Source: Alphaproteobacteria bacterium
GTDB taxonomy: Bacteria; Pseudomonadota; Alphaproteobacteria; Caulobacterales; Hyphomonadaceae
Direction of reading: 5' to 3'
DNA: 64,000 nt
Assembly (NCBI GenBank): GCA_016125405.1
Contig: WGLW01000023.1
Location: 163,118 to 227,117, forward strand
The notes under the pieces were generated by a model. It had not been told where the DNA came from. It did not search any database and saw only the letters and a list, made by a program, of their open reading frames with translations. How positions within the stretch are numbered: position 1 is the first letter of the stretch; every line of letters begins with the position of its first letter. The translations under genes were made by a program, and so were the position numbers. This document shows positions 48,762 through 57,819 of this stretch, piece after piece.

Positions 48762-51143
48762 ATGAAATTGATCTGGAAGATTGCGCTGCTCGTCAGCGCC
48801 AGCGCCTGCGCAAACCTTGCCGCCAACGCCCAGTCCGGTCCCGCCGCGGAGCCGGCCGCCGCCGCCGATGACGCAGCAGCGACGGACACCATCGTGGTGA
48901 TCGGCGAAGGCGTAACGCACTCGACTTCGGAAACCACGGAAACGATGGCGCTGCAGAAGGCGCCGGTATCCAGCGTGCTCGACCAGATCGGCGAACTTCC
49001 CGGCGTGCTCGTTTCAGAAGGCGACACGTTCGGCGGCGACGACTGGTCGACCACCATTTCGCTGCGCGGCTTCCAGTCCAACCTCTCCGAACAGCAGATC
49101 GGCATCACCGTCGACGGCCTGCCCAACGGGAACTCCGGATATGGCGGCGGCGCCAAGGCGAACCGCTACATCGACTCGCCCAACCTGGATAAAGTGGAAG
49201 TCTCGCAGGGCACCGCCGATGTCGCTTCGCGCTCGCTCGAGGCCCTGGGCGGCACGCTCAACTTCACGACTTCGGATCCCCTCAAGGAAAAGCGCCTCCG
49301 TTTCATCGGCTCGGCGGGATCATTCAACGCGCAGAAGGAATACGCCCGCTATGATACCGGCGAATTCCTCCCCAACACCTACGCCTGGCTCAGCATCTCT
49401 CATCAGGAACAGGACGACTGGGTCGATTCCGACGTGCCGTCGACGCGCGATCACGCAGCCCTGAAGGTCAAATCGGACCAGGGCCCGCTGGGCCTCACCG
49501 GATACCTCTCCTGGGACGACACGCACGAGCACAACTATCAGTCGATCACGCCGGCGGAATTCGCACAGGATCCGAACTGGGACCGCCTGACCTCGCAGTG
49601 GCTCGACAATCCCTATGTGAACCAGCTCTACCGCCCCGCCTGGGGCACGCTGCGGCAGAACCTGTTCGGCTACATCAAGGGCGACTACACGCCTGTGGAC
49701 GGCCTCAAGATTTCGGGCTCCGTCTATGATCACGAGCTGGACGGCCGCGGCGACTGGGTGCCGCCCTATCTCGTCGACGTCACTGACGACGGCGCCGGCA
49801 ATCCAGAATCCGAACTCAATTCCCGCGTCGATGGCGGGCCGCTGCTTGGCCAGATCTTCTTCGTCGACGCCAACGGTGCGGCCCTGTCGCCGACGCCGGG
49901 ATGCGCCTCGTCGATCACCTTCCCCTATGGCGGCGCTGGCCCGCAATACGACCCGGCCTGCTATCCGGCCAACGCCATTCCGGTCCAGTCCTACCGGCAC
50001 ACGCACTACCAGCAGAAACGCCGCGGCGTGACCGCCGACTTTGCCTGGGACGCGGATTTTGGCGCGGTCGCCAACACCCTGCGCGGCGGCGTCTGGTATG
50101 AGGACACCGAACGCGATGAATATCGCGACTGGCACACACTGATCGACGCCCGCGTGGGCGACGAATTCAACAGCCAGCCCTACTGGGTGCAGTACAACCG
50201 GAAATATCCCTACCAGACCTTGATGTACTACATTGAGGATCAGGCAACCTTCGGACCCGTGACCGCGCGTTTCGGCCTCAAGCAATATGACATCACGCTG
50301 AAACGCGAAGACCTCTTCGGGGCGAGCCCCAACATCAAGCTCAACTCGGACAGCGACCTCCTGCCGTCCGGCGGCCTCACCTGGAAAACACCGGTCAGCG
50401 GCCTCGAACTCTTCGCGGGCTACGGCAAGAACTTTTCCTCGATCAAGGACGGTGTGCTCGAAGCGGGGGCGACCGCGCTTGGAACCATCAAGCCCGAAAC
50501 GGCAGAGAACGTCGATTACGGCGCCCGCTATGTCGGCCGCCGCTTCTCGGGCTCGATCACGGGCTACAACATCCGCTTCTCCAATCGCGTCACCTTCGTG
50601 CCAGCGACGACAGGATCGGGCGCTCCTGACTACCTGAACGAAGCCGAAGGCAGCTACATCAACGTCGGCGGCATCGAATCGAAGGGCGTCGAGGCGGCGG
50701 GCACGTTTGAAATCTCCGACAACTGGTCGCTCTACGGCGCCTACACCCACAACGACTCGAAATATCTCGGCACCGGCTCCGCCGCCGGCGACGCGCTGCT
50801 CGGCATCTATGTGGGCAACACCGTTCGCGGCGCCCTGAAGCAAACCTTCGTCGCGTCCGCCGACTGGCGCGATAACAACTACTTCGCCGGCCTGTCGTAC
50901 AAATGGGTCGACAAGATCTATGTCGACGCCGCCAACACGACGGCGCTCGACTCTTTCGGCGTCGCCGATCTCTATGTCGGCGTAAATGTCGACGCCTTCA
51001 TGCCGGAAATGAAGGGCCTGGACCTTCGCCTGAACGTCAACAACCTGTTCGACGAAAGCTACATGTCGGGCGTGGTGGGCGACGGCACCGCCTATATCGG
51101 CGCGCCGCGCTCGGTGGTGCTGACGCTGACAGCCGACTTCTAG
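48762..51143 (+). CDS. TonB-dependent outer-membrane receptor
   Basis: A 793-residue outer-membrane transporter. After a signal peptide (IALLVSASACANLAANAQ) comes a TonB-box-like DTIVVIGEG, a plug domain (GVLVSEGDTFGGDDWSTTISLRGF, then ALGGTLNFTTSDPL) and a 22-strand barrel ending in the aromatic signature SVVLTLTADF. It imports iron chelates, vitamins or glycans with energy from TonB-ExbBD. The ligand cannot be inferred; no linked transport or ferric-reductase genes are present. A perfect dyad lies in its leader and a stem-loop just after its stop. Confidence 0.93.
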   Translation: MKLIWKIALLVSASACANLAANAQSGPAAEPAAAADDAAATDTIVVIGEGVTHSTSETTETMALQKAPVSSVLDQIGELPGVLVSEGDTFGGDDWSTTISLRGFQSNLSEQQIGITVDGLPNGNSGYGGGAKANRYIDSPNLDKVEVSQGTADVASRSLEALGGTLNFTTSDPLKEKRLRFIGSAGSFNAQKEYARYDTGEFLPNTYAWLSISHQEQDDWVDSDVPSTRDHAALKVKSDQGPLGLTGYLSWDDTHEHNYQSITPAEFAQDPNWDRLTSQWLDNPYVNQLYRPAWGTLRQNLFGYIKGDYTPVDGLKISGSVYDHELDGRGDWVPPYLVDVTDDGAGNPESELNSRVDGGPLLGQIFFVDANGAALSPTPGCASSITFPYGGAGPQYDPACYPANAIPVQSYRHTHYQQKRRGVTADFAWDADFGAVANTLRGGVWYEDTERDEYRDWHTLIDARVGDEFNSQPYWVQYNRKYPYQTLMYYIEDQATFGPVTARFGLKQYDITLKREDLFGASPNIKLNSDSDLLPSGGLTWKTPVSGLELFAGYGKNFSSIKDGVLEAGATALGTIKPETAENVDYGARYVGRRFSGSITGYNIRFSNRVTFVPATTGSGAPDYLNEAEGSYINVGGIESKGVEAAGTFEISDNWSLYGAYTHNDSKYLGTGSAAGDALLGIYVGNTVRGALKQTFVASADWRDNNYFAGLSYKWVDKIYVDAANTTALDSFGVADLYVGVNVDAFMPEMKGLDLRLNVNNLFDESYMSGVVGDGTAYIGAPRSVVLTLTADF

Positions 51144-51149
51144 AGACAG

Positions 51150-51187
51150 TTGGCGCGGGAGATCGTTGATTCGATTCCCCGCGCCAA
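51150..51187 (+). terminator. 10-bp stem-loop after the TonB receptor gene
   Basis: TTGGCGCGGG and CCCGCGCCAA pair perfectly across an 18-base loop, starting six bases after the stop codon. No T-tract follows. The loop holds two adjacent GATTC (GANTC) sites. It probably ends the receptor transcript or protects its 3' end. Confidence 0.55.
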
Positions 51188-51343
51188 TTCGCGCACAGCC
51201 CCGACAGGCCAGCAGACAGCGTTTGCGCGGCGCGCAACATCGCCTATCGTTGTGTGGAGTCGCCCTTGGGGGGCTCCTGTACCAGCGGTCGACCCTTCGG
51301 GGTACGGCCGCGTGTTTTCATGCGCGGGAGAGAGCGCCAGACG

Positions 51344-51865
51344 ATGTCGCGAGGAATCACGCCAAGGATTGCGGCCGCTGCATTTGCCGTCATGTGTTTC
51401 ACCGGCGCCCAGTATCTTGGCGACCGGATGTCGATCGACGTTCCGGATGCCTGGACGGCGCAGGGGCCAGCGCAGGACGGGCTTGTTACCTTCACCGAAC
51501 CGGGCGGCATGGCGAACTGCAACATTCAGACGGTCGATAGTTCGGATCTGGCCAAGCTCAGCATTGACGAGATCAACAAGGAAACGGCCCACGCCTATTC
51601 GGCGGCTGAATACGCCGATCTGCTCGGGCAGGAGCCATCCGCAATCAGCCTGGTTTCGAGCGAAATCCAGCCGTTCGCCGACGCCTGGTTCCACATTGCG
51701 ACGTTCCGTTTCCAGACCACCGACGGACCCGAGGTCTCGATCCGTTTCGCATTCTATATCCTGCCGGGCCGCATCTCGATGGCGGGCTGCTATGCCAGTT
51801 CGGCTGATTTTGCGAAGTACGATTCCTTGTTCGACAAGACGATCAAATCCTTCCGGCCTTGGTAG
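51344..51865 (+). CDS. Exported protein of unknown function
   Basis: About 173 residues. The N-terminus (MSRGITPRIAAAAFAVMCFTG) is a likely signal. The mature part begins RMSIDVPDAWTAQGPAQDGLVTFTEP, a strand-rich pattern like proteins of the PsbP/DUF1795 type (surfactant-like beta sheet), and continues MANCNIQTVDSS, then ISMAGCYASSADFAKYDSLFDKTIKSFRPW, which resembles the tail of that group. Family membership is a guess. ATG 51344 behind GGGAGAG is preferred over the track's start at 51254. The next gene starts 25 bases after its stop. Confidence 0.65.
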   Translation: MSRGITPRIAAAAFAVMCFTGAQYLGDRMSIDVPDAWTAQGPAQDGLVTFTEPGGMANCNIQTVDSSDLAKLSIDEINKETAHAYSAAEYADLLGQEPSAISLVSSEIQPFADAWFHIATFRFQTTDGPEVSIRFAFYILPGRISMAGCYASSADFAKYDSLFDKTIKSFRPW

Positions 51866-51889
51866 GGCGCCTCAGAAGGTCAGTGGGAG

Positions 51890-52474
51890 ATGAACAAGGG
51901 ACGGCTCGAAGCGTTCAGCGATGGCGTGCTGGCGATCATCATCACGGTAATGGTCCTGGAGCTGAAGGTTCCGCACGAACCGACGCCGGCGGCTCTGCTG
52001 GAGGTCTGGCCGGTCTTCCTCAGCTACGTGCTGAGCTTCGTCTTCATCGGCATCTACTGGAACAACCACCACCACCTGCTCCACATCGTCCACCACATCA
52101 GCGGCGGCGTCCTGTGGGCCAACCTGCACCTGCTGTTCTGGCTGTCCCTGGTGCCGTTCTCCACCGGATGGATGGGCGAGAATCATTTCGCGCTGTGGCC
52201 GGTGGCCATCTATGGCCTCAACCTGATCGGTTGCGCCATCGCTTTCACCATCCTGCTGCGGTTTCTCATCGCCACGAACGGCAAGGACTCGGCGCTCGCC
52301 AAAGCCGTGGGCAATGACTGGAAGGGCAACGTCTCACTGGTGATCTACGTGCTCGGCGTCGGCCTCGCCTTCGTCGAGCCCGTATTGGGCCTGGCCTGCT
52401 ATGTGGCGGTCGCCGTCATATGGTTCGTGCCCGATCGGCGGATCGAGCGCGCCTTGCCCGCAAAACCGGACTAG
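51890..52474 (+). CDS. TMEM175 family potassium channel-like membrane protein
   Basis: A 194-residue protein with six hydrophobic helices. The first has the diagnostic TMEM175 motif, R-x-x-x-FSDGVLAIIIT (RLEAFSDGVLAIIITVMVLELK), and the second and third carry HHLLHIVHH and WANLHLLFWLSLVPFST. Bacterial members of this family (DUF1211) are potassium-permeable channels. It is a single-repeat protein, expected to dimerise or tetramerise. The start has AGTGGGAG upstream. Same strand and 24 bases from the exported-protein gene upstream. Confidence 0.9.
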   Translation: MNKGRLEAFSDGVLAIIITVMVLELKVPHEPTPAALLEVWPVFLSYVLSFVFIGIYWNNHHHLLHIVHHISGGVLWANLHLLFWLSLVPFSTGWMGENHFALWPVAIYGLNLIGCAIAFTILLRFLIATNGKDSALAKAVGNDWKGNVSLVIYVLGVGLAFVEPVLGLACYVAVAVIWFVPDRRIERALPAKPD

Positions 52475-52488
52475 CGCTCTCCTCTCCG

Positions 52489-52935
52489 TCAACCAACCGG
52501 CGTCACCTTCTCGAAGGTCTTGCAGGTGGTCTGCACGGCCTCGTAGCGCGTCTCGGCGTCCTTGTCCCCGGAGAGGCCGGCATTGGCGTCCGAGACGATG
52601 GACCCGGCGACACGATCGAGATCCTCATCGACGGCCTTGTTGGACTTCTTGCCCTTCGTGTCCTCGATGTGCTTGTTCCAGGCGGACTTGAGCGCCTTGT
52701 CGACCGCCGCGCGCGTTTGCAGGTCCTTCAGCGCGTCGCCCGTCGCCTTGCCCGACCTCGCGTTCGCCACCTGCTCCGCGACGTCGTAGTACCGGTAGCA
52801 TTTGAGCGCCTGCTCGTAGGTCACATTCGTATCGATTTCTATCTTGGCCTGCTTCCCGCCTTGCGCATGCGCCGCTGTCCCCACAAGGGCCGCGCTCACA
52901 CCGATTGCGGCGGCCAGCGTCTTCATCGATCCCAT
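52489..52935 (-). CDS. Exported helical protein of unknown function
   Basis: About 148 residues. Signal peptide MKTLAAAIGVSAALVGTAAHA; the rest is Lys/Asp-rich helix with a Cys pair (LKCYRYYDVAEQV and VQTTCKTFEKVTPVG) that may form a disulfide. No family recognised. ATG 52935 follows GAGGAAAACC; the MKTL start three codons later is also possible. Convergent with the TMEM175 gene, and divergent from the next gene across 396 bases. Confidence 0.65.
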   Translation of the reverse strand: MGSMKTLAAAIGVSAALVGTAAHAQGGKQAKIEIDTNVTYEQALKCYRYYDVAEQVANARSGKATGDALKDLQTRAAVDKALKSAWNKHIEDTKGKKSNKAVDEDLDRVAGSIVSDANAGLSGDKDAETRYEAVQTTCKTFEKVTPVG

Positions 52936-53331
52936 GGTTTTCCTCGTTCGACGGGTCGGTTCACGACTGGAGGAAGCTGCCCGTTCCGCTCCGCTCCTGA
53001 TCCCTTGTCCCCCGCACGGCGGCAAACCTGCCGGTGGGACCGGCCGGATGTCAAATGTCCTGTCAGCAACCCGATCCGGAACAAATCCAGCCGCCACATG
53101 TCCAGCACGCGCCGGCTTCGACCGCGGCCCTTTTTGATGTGCAGCGGGTTTAGGGACTCGACATACGCTGGTCGCTTCGAGCCCGTTTTCGCGAGTCCGG
53201 ACTTTACGTCGTGTCGCGGCCGCAGAATCCGCGCCAGGCGCCGTTCTCGCTGGACCGGCCCGGTCAATTCTGCCAAATTGTTAATCCAGTCGCGCGCGTG
53301 GGGCGCGTTGGAAAATCCCTGGGGGAATCTC
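52936..53331. promoter_or_regulatory. 396-base divergent intergenic region
   Basis: No gene supported. GANTC sites lie at 53155, 53193, 53225 and 53325 (the last inside the leader of the next gene). I see a G-rich ribosome site just before 53332 and no obvious terminator. It probably contains the promoters of both flanking exported proteins. Confidence 0.45.
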
Positions 53332-54126
53332 ATGAAGATTCGCGCCGCTGCCGCCGCTCTTGCCGCCGCAGCCTGTCTCGCCATGCCTGCTTTCGCCGAG
53401 AAGATGACCAACCAGTCTGTGATCGACCTCACCAAGGCGAAGATGAGCGATGACGTGATCATTTCAGCAATCAACAGCGGCACGCCTGCTTTCGACACCT
53501 CGGCCAAGGGACTTATCGCGCTCAAGAACGCCGGCGTCTCGGACGCCGTCATGCAGGCAGTCATCGGCGCCAACGCCGGCCCATCGACGGCCTCGGCGCC
53601 GGCGGCGTCCGGCAGTCACGCCGCAGGCGGTCCTTCCCCTGAACAGGCGACCCTGATCGACGGCGGCAAACACGTGCAGATGCGCTATCTCACGCCGACG
53701 CTTCGCCACGTCGCAGCGCCGTTCGCCGGCCTGCGCACATACGCTTCGCTCTCGGGCCGCACCGCCGCCTTGCGCACCAGCGCGACACCGAAATTCGTCA
53801 TCGCCGTGCCGAACAACGCACAGCCTGAAAGTTACTTTACGCTCGCTCATCTGGCGCAGCAGCGGAACGGCAATCGCGAAGTGCTGGTTGGCGGCGGCTA
53901 TTACAGCTACTCGACCGGGATCACGAAGGACCGCGTCGTGCCCTGCACCAGCACCAAGGCCGCCAGCCAGGCAGGTGCTCCCGCCGGCTTCACCATGTAT
54001 GAAATCGCACCCACGGATCCGCTGGCCCCGGGCGAATACGCGCTGGTCCTCTATTCCAGCGTCGTGCGCTCAACCGGCTGGTTCGAAAGCGGCCTAGACA
54101 GCTATTTCGACTTCGGCGTGGATTGA
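53332..54126 (+). CDS. Exported protein with a C-terminal beta-rich domain, function unknown
   Basis: About 264 residues. Signal peptide MKIRAAAAALAAAACLAMPAFA. The first mature segment (NQSVIDLTKAKMSDDVIISAINSG, FDTSAKGLIALKNAGVSDAVMQAVI) is a short helical repeat found near the N-terminus of many secreted bacterial proteins. A Ser/Ala-rich linker follows, then a beta-rich C-terminal domain (FVIAVPNNAQPESYFTLAHL, GEYALVLYSSVV). ATG 53332 behind GGGGGAATCTC defines the start; the much longer track frame is artefactual. Function unknown. Confidence 0.7.
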   Translation: MKIRAAAAALAAAACLAMPAFAEKMTNQSVIDLTKAKMSDDVIISAINSGTPAFDTSAKGLIALKNAGVSDAVMQAVIGANAGPSTASAPAASGSHAAGGPSPEQATLIDGGKHVQMRYLTPTLRHVAAPFAGLRTYASLSGRTAALRTSATPKFVIAVPNNAQPESYFTLAHLAQQRNGNREVLVGGGYYSYSTGITKDRVVPCTSTKAASQAGAPAGFTMYEIAPTDPLAPGEYALVLYSSVVRSTGWFESGLDSYFDFGVD

Positions 54127-54177
54127 GGCGCTTGCCGCCCCTTTGAACCGCCGCCCGACCTCGCCTACCTTGGGTGC

Positions 54178-56112
54178 ATGGAGTCCCCGGAAACCCCGTC
54201 GCCAGAGGCCGATCCGGCTGAAGCCGCCGCGCCTGCCGCTCCGCGCCTCGCCGGGGTTGACGTCGTCAGGGACAACCTGAAGCGCCTGCCGCCAAAACCC
54301 GGCGTCTATCGCATGTACGACGAGCACAACGACCTGCTCTATGTCGGCAAGGCGCGGAACCTCAAGAACCGGGTCGGCTCCTACGCCAAGCTGGGCGGCC
54401 ACACCCAGCGCATCGCCCGCATGATCTCGCTGACGCGCTCGATGGAGTTCGTCGTCACCGCCTCCGAAACCGAAGCGCTGCTGCTGGAAGCCAATCTGAT
54501 CAAGCGGCTCAAGCCGCGCTTCAACATCATCCTGCGCGACGACAAGTCCTTCCCCCACATCCTCATCCGCGAGGACCACGAGGCGCCCCAGGTGCTGAAG
54601 CATCGCGGCGCCAAGCGCATCAAGGGTCAGTATTTCGGACCCTTCGCCTCGGCCGGCGCTGTCGACCAGACGCTCGACACGCTGCAGAAGGCATTCCTGC
54701 TGCGCACGTGCACCGACAGCGTCTACGCCACCCGCTCGCGCCCCTGCATGCTGCACCAGATGGGCCGCTGCTCGGCGCCCTGTGTCGGCATCATCTCCCT
54801 GCCCGACTACGCCCAGCTGGTCAGCCAGGCGGAAAGCTTCCTCAACGGCGAGGCCGACGCGCTGCAGACCCGCCTTTCCACCGAGATGGAATCTGCCGCC
54901 CAGCAACAGGACTACGAGCGCGCCGCACGCCTGCGCGACCGCATCCGAGCCATCGCGTCCGTCCGCTCGACCCAGGGCGTCAACCCGGAAGGGCTGGTGG
55001 AGGCGGACGTGTTCGCCATCCACACCGATGCGGGCCAGTCCTGCGTCCAGGCGTTCTTCTTCCGCGCCGGCCAGAACTGGGGCGCGACGGCCTATTACCC
55101 GAAACACGACCGCGACGATCCGCCAGAGTCTGTCCTCGCCGCCTTCCTCGCCCAGTTCTACGACGACCGCCCGGTGCCGAAGCTGATCCTGCTCAGCCAT
55201 GACATCGACGAGGTTGATCTGATCCAGGAGGCGCTGGAACTGCGCGCCTCGCACAAGGTCGAGCTGCGCACGCCCCAGCGCGGGGAAAAGCGTGAGATCG
55301 TCGGGCAGGCGCTGCTCAACGCGCGCGAGGCGCTCGGCCGCAAGCTGGCCGAAACGCAAAGCCAGGCGCGCATCTTCGCGGCAATCCAGAAGATCTTCGA
55401 CATGCCCGAACCACCCAGGCGGATCGAGGTCTACGACAACTCGCACATCATGGGGACCAACATGGTCGGCGGCATGGTGGTGGCGGGACCGGAGGGGTTC
55501 GAGAAAAACAGCTACCGCAAGTTCAACATCAAGGACGAGGACCTCGAACCGGGCGACGACTACGGCATGATGCGCGAAGTCATGCGCCGCAGGTTCTCGC
55601 GGCTGAAAAAGGAAGCGGAAGACGCTGCTGCAGAAAATCGCCCGCGCCCGGAAACGTGGCCTGATCTCGTGCTGATCGATGGCGGTCTGGGCCAGCTATC
55701 CGTAGTCCGCGAAACCGTCGAGGCGCTGGGGTTTGCGCCCGGCGAACTAAACCTCGTCGCCATCGCCAAAGGGCCGGACCGCAACGCGGGGCGCGAGCAG
55801 TTCTTCCGCCCCGGTCGGGCGCCCTTCCAGCTTCCGCCGTCGGATCCGGCGCTCTACTACCTTCAGCGCCTGCGCGACGAGGCGCACCGCTGGGCCATTG
55901 GCGCCCACCGCGCCAAGCGTTCGGCGCAGATCGGCGCCAATCCGCTCGACGACATCACGGGCGTCGGCGCCGCCCGGAAAAAGGCCCTGCTGCACCGTTT
56001 CGGCTCGGCCCGGGGCGTCAGCCGCGCAACCGTGACCGACCTCCAGACCGTCGAAGGCGTCAACGCCGCCCTGGCCCAGCGCATCTACGACCATTTCCAC
56101 GGGGGCGGGTGA
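54178..56112 (+). CDS. uvrC: Excinuclease ABC subunit C
   Basis: Nuclease that makes both incisions in UvrABC nucleotide excision repair. It is 644 residues. The N-terminal GIY-YIG nuclease is PPKPGVYRMYDEHNDLLYVGKARNLKNRV; the UVR helix motif is STEMESAAQQQDYERAARLRDRIRAI; the RNase H-like C-terminal nuclease shows EVYDNSHIMGTNMVGGMVV and PDLVLIDGGLGQLSVV; and tandem helix-hairpin-helix motifs end the protein (DITGVGAARKKALLHRFGS, DLQTVEGVNAALAQRIYDHF). Its TGA overlaps by one base the ATG of the EF-G-like gene. Confidence 0.98.
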   Translation: MESPETPSPEADPAEAAAPAAPRLAGVDVVRDNLKRLPPKPGVYRMYDEHNDLLYVGKARNLKNRVGSYAKLGGHTQRIARMISLTRSMEFVVTASETEALLLEANLIKRLKPRFNIILRDDKSFPHILIREDHEAPQVLKHRGAKRIKGQYFGPFASAGAVDQTLDTLQKAFLLRTCTDSVYATRSRPCMLHQMGRCSAPCVGIISLPDYAQLVSQAESFLNGEADALQTRLSTEMESAAQQQDYERAARLRDRIRAIASVRSTQGVNPEGLVEADVFAIHTDAGQSCVQAFFFRAGQNWGATAYYPKHDRDDPPESVLAAFLAQFYDDRPVPKLILLSHDIDEVDLIQEALELRASHKVELRTPQRGEKREIVGQALLNAREALGRKLAETQSQARIFAAIQKIFDMPEPPRRIEVYDNSHIMGTNMVGGMVVAGPEGFEKNSYRKFNIKDEDLEPGDDYGMMREVMRRRFSRLKKEAEDAAAENRPRPETWPDLVLIDGGLGQLSVVRETVEALGFAPGELNLVAIAKGPDRNAGREQFFRPGRAPFQLPPSDPALYYLQRLRDEAHRWAIGAHRAKRSAQIGANPLDDITGVGAARKKALLHRFGSARGVSRATVTDLQTVEGVNAALAQRIYDHFHGGG

Positions 56113-57017
56113 TGTCCGAGATTCCTCGCACCATCGAGATTGCGGTCGAACCCAAATCGAAGACCGACCAGCCGAAGCTATCGGCCGCGCTCGACGAGCT
56201 GGAGAAAGCGGACGCGGCGCTTGTTCGCTGGATCGACCGCAACCACAGCCAGGCATTTCTCACTTGCCTGGATCATCGACACCTGACGAATACGCTCCAC
56301 GCCCTCCGCACAAGATACAGCGTCAACGCCAATTTTGGCACACCGCAAGTAGCCTACCGTGAAGCAATCGGGCGCGCCGCCGACATCGACTACACGCACA
56401 AGAAACAGTCAGTCGGCGCCGGGCAATTCGCACGCGTCAAGCTCCGCTTGGAGCCTCTTCCGGCTGGTTCGGGGTTTGTGTTCGAAGACGGCATTCAGCG
56501 GACGCCGGATTACGGCGGCGCGGTTCCCCTGGAGTTCATCCCCGGCGTCGAAAAAGGCATTCGGTCCGTCGCTGCCTCTGGCCCATTCGCCGGCTTCCCG
56601 GTCATCGACTTCAAGGCAATCCTCCTGGATGGCGCCTACCACGACGCCGACTCCAGCACGTTGACGTTCGAGATCGCAGCGCGGGCCGCATTCCGCGAGG
56701 CGGCGGACAGACTTGGGATAATGCTGCTCGAACCGATCATGAAAATCGAGGTGGTGTCCCCGGAGGGCCATGTCGGCAGCGTAATCGGCGATCTCAACTC
56801 GCGCCGATGCGTGATCCACAGCCAAGAGATGCGTGGGACGGACACGGTGATTAACGCGTCCGTCCCGATCGCGAATCTCTTCGGCTTTGACGACGCACTG
56901 TCACGCAATACGCAGGGCCGCGGCAGCTCTGCGATGTGGTTCGACCGGTACGAACCGGTTCGTCCCCGCGGCGGCGATCCGGACAATTTCCCGCCCGCCG
57001 TAGGAATGAGAGCCTAG
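56112..57017 (+). CDS. Elongation factor G-like protein with only domains III-V (no GTPase domain)
   Basis: A 301-residue open frame that aligns, from memory, with the C-terminal part of bacterial EF-G. It begins IPRTIEIAVEPKSKTDQPKLSAAL, which is the first strand of EF-G domain III, so the start coincides with a domain boundary. Domain IV is well kept (NANFGTPQVAYREAIGRA, DYTHKKQSVGAGQFARVKL, LDGAYHDADSSTLTFEIAARAAF), domain V is kept (LLEPIMKIEVVSPEGHVGSVIGDLNSRR), and the domain III GELHLE motif is lost. The GTPase and domain II are absent and do not precede it, because uvrC is intact. The conserved QSGG loop is QSVG here. It is coupled to uvrC by TGATG. Possible roles are inference. Confidence 0.8.
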   Translation: MSEIPRTIEIAVEPKSKTDQPKLSAALDELEKADAALVRWIDRNHSQAFLTCLDHRHLTNTLHALRTRYSVNANFGTPQVAYREAIGRAADIDYTHKKQSVGAGQFARVKLRLEPLPAGSGFVFEDGIQRTPDYGGAVPLEFIPGVEKGIRSVAASGPFAGFPVIDFKAILLDGAYHDADSSTLTFEIAARAAFREAADRLGIMLLEPIMKIEVVSPEGHVGSVIGDLNSRRCVIHSQEMRGTDTVINASVPIANLFGFDDALSRNTQGRGSSAMWFDRYEPVRPRGGDPDNFPPAVGMRA

Positions 57018-57165
57018 CCGTGTCGACTGACCGGTCGAGGTTGAGAGAGACCGGTCCATCGCTTGCCCGCCAAAACTGCCGCAGCCCTGCGCCACATTCA
57101 GGGCCCATTCATGGGCGATCTGGCAGCCTGCTTCGCATGAGTTCCAGTTCTCCCGAGGGGGCGTG

Positions 57166-57762
57166 ATGATCCGTCGCCTGCTTGTGGCCGCCGCCTTTGG
57201 CGCCGTGGCCGGCCTCGCCTTCATCGCCCTCGCCGCGCCTCGCGCCGCGGCGCAGTCGCCGTTCGAGGCCGGCAACCGGATGCTGGCCAACGCCGCCTCC
57301 GAAATCGCCATGGGCCAGCTGCAGTTCGGCGCCAACACGCTGACGGCCACCTTCGCCTCGGCCCTGCAGCGCTCGCGCGACACGGCCCGCGCGGACTCCC
57401 ACCCCATCCCGGCCGACATCCGCAACGCGCTGGAGCCCTTCTATCCGGACGAACTCCTGAAAAACGTGCGCTACTCCATCGGCGACACGACGCCCGCCGG
57501 AGTGGCCGGCTTCGCCATCCGCAACGGCAACGCGGCGGCCGTGACGCTGGTCGACACCATCGTGTTCAAGGACGAGGACTACACGAAGAATCTCGCCCTC
57601 TGGGCGCATGAACTCCACCATGTCGAGCAATACCGCGACTGGGGCCTCGATGGCTTCGCCCACCGCTACATGTTCGGATGGGCGGAAGTGGAAGACGAAG
57701 CCAGCGCCAAGGCCGCACAATTCGTCGACTGGTACAAGCGCAAGACCGGCCAGATCCGCTAA
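57166..57762 (+). CDS. Exported HExxH (DUF4157-like) protein
   Basis: About 198 residues with a signal peptide (LLVAAAFGAVAGLAFIALAAPRAAA). The C-terminal half has a zinc-peptidase-like motif HELHHVEQYRDWGLDGFAHRYMFGW that matches the DUF4157/eCIS core type; upstream lie PADIRNALEPFYPDELLKNVRY and VTLVDTIVFKDEDYT, common in that family. Stand-alone DUF4157 proteins are of unknown role; in injection systems they are toxin carriers or peptidases. No injection-system genes are present in the window. ATG 57166 behind GAGGGGG is the probable start (GTG 57163 is also possible). Confidence 0.75.
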   Translation: MIRRLLVAAAFGAVAGLAFIALAAPRAAAQSPFEAGNRMLANAASEIAMGQLQFGANTLTATFASALQRSRDTARADSHPIPADIRNALEPFYPDELLKNVRYSIGDTTPAGVAGFAIRNGNAAAVTLVDTIVFKDEDYTKNLALWAHELHHVEQYRDWGLDGFAHRYMFGWAEVEDEASAKAAQFVDWYKRKTGQIR

Positions 57763-57819
57763 AGCCTATCGCCCGGCGCTAAACATGTGAAATAGTCCCC
57801 AGGCAACCGGAGGGCTCGC

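Noticed and set aside
49320-50843. 507-residue minus-strand ORF within the TonB receptor
   Set aside because: It is antisense to a receptor with a clear plug and barrel; no independent domain is present.
52420-53331. Long upstream extension of the 53332 gene (568-residue track ORF)
   Set aside because: It would cover a divergent gene and a promoter region; the real start has a signal peptide and ribosome site at 53332.
57166-57762. Contractile injection system locus
   Set aside because: Only a lone DUF4157-like protein is present, with no sheath, tube or baseplate genes.
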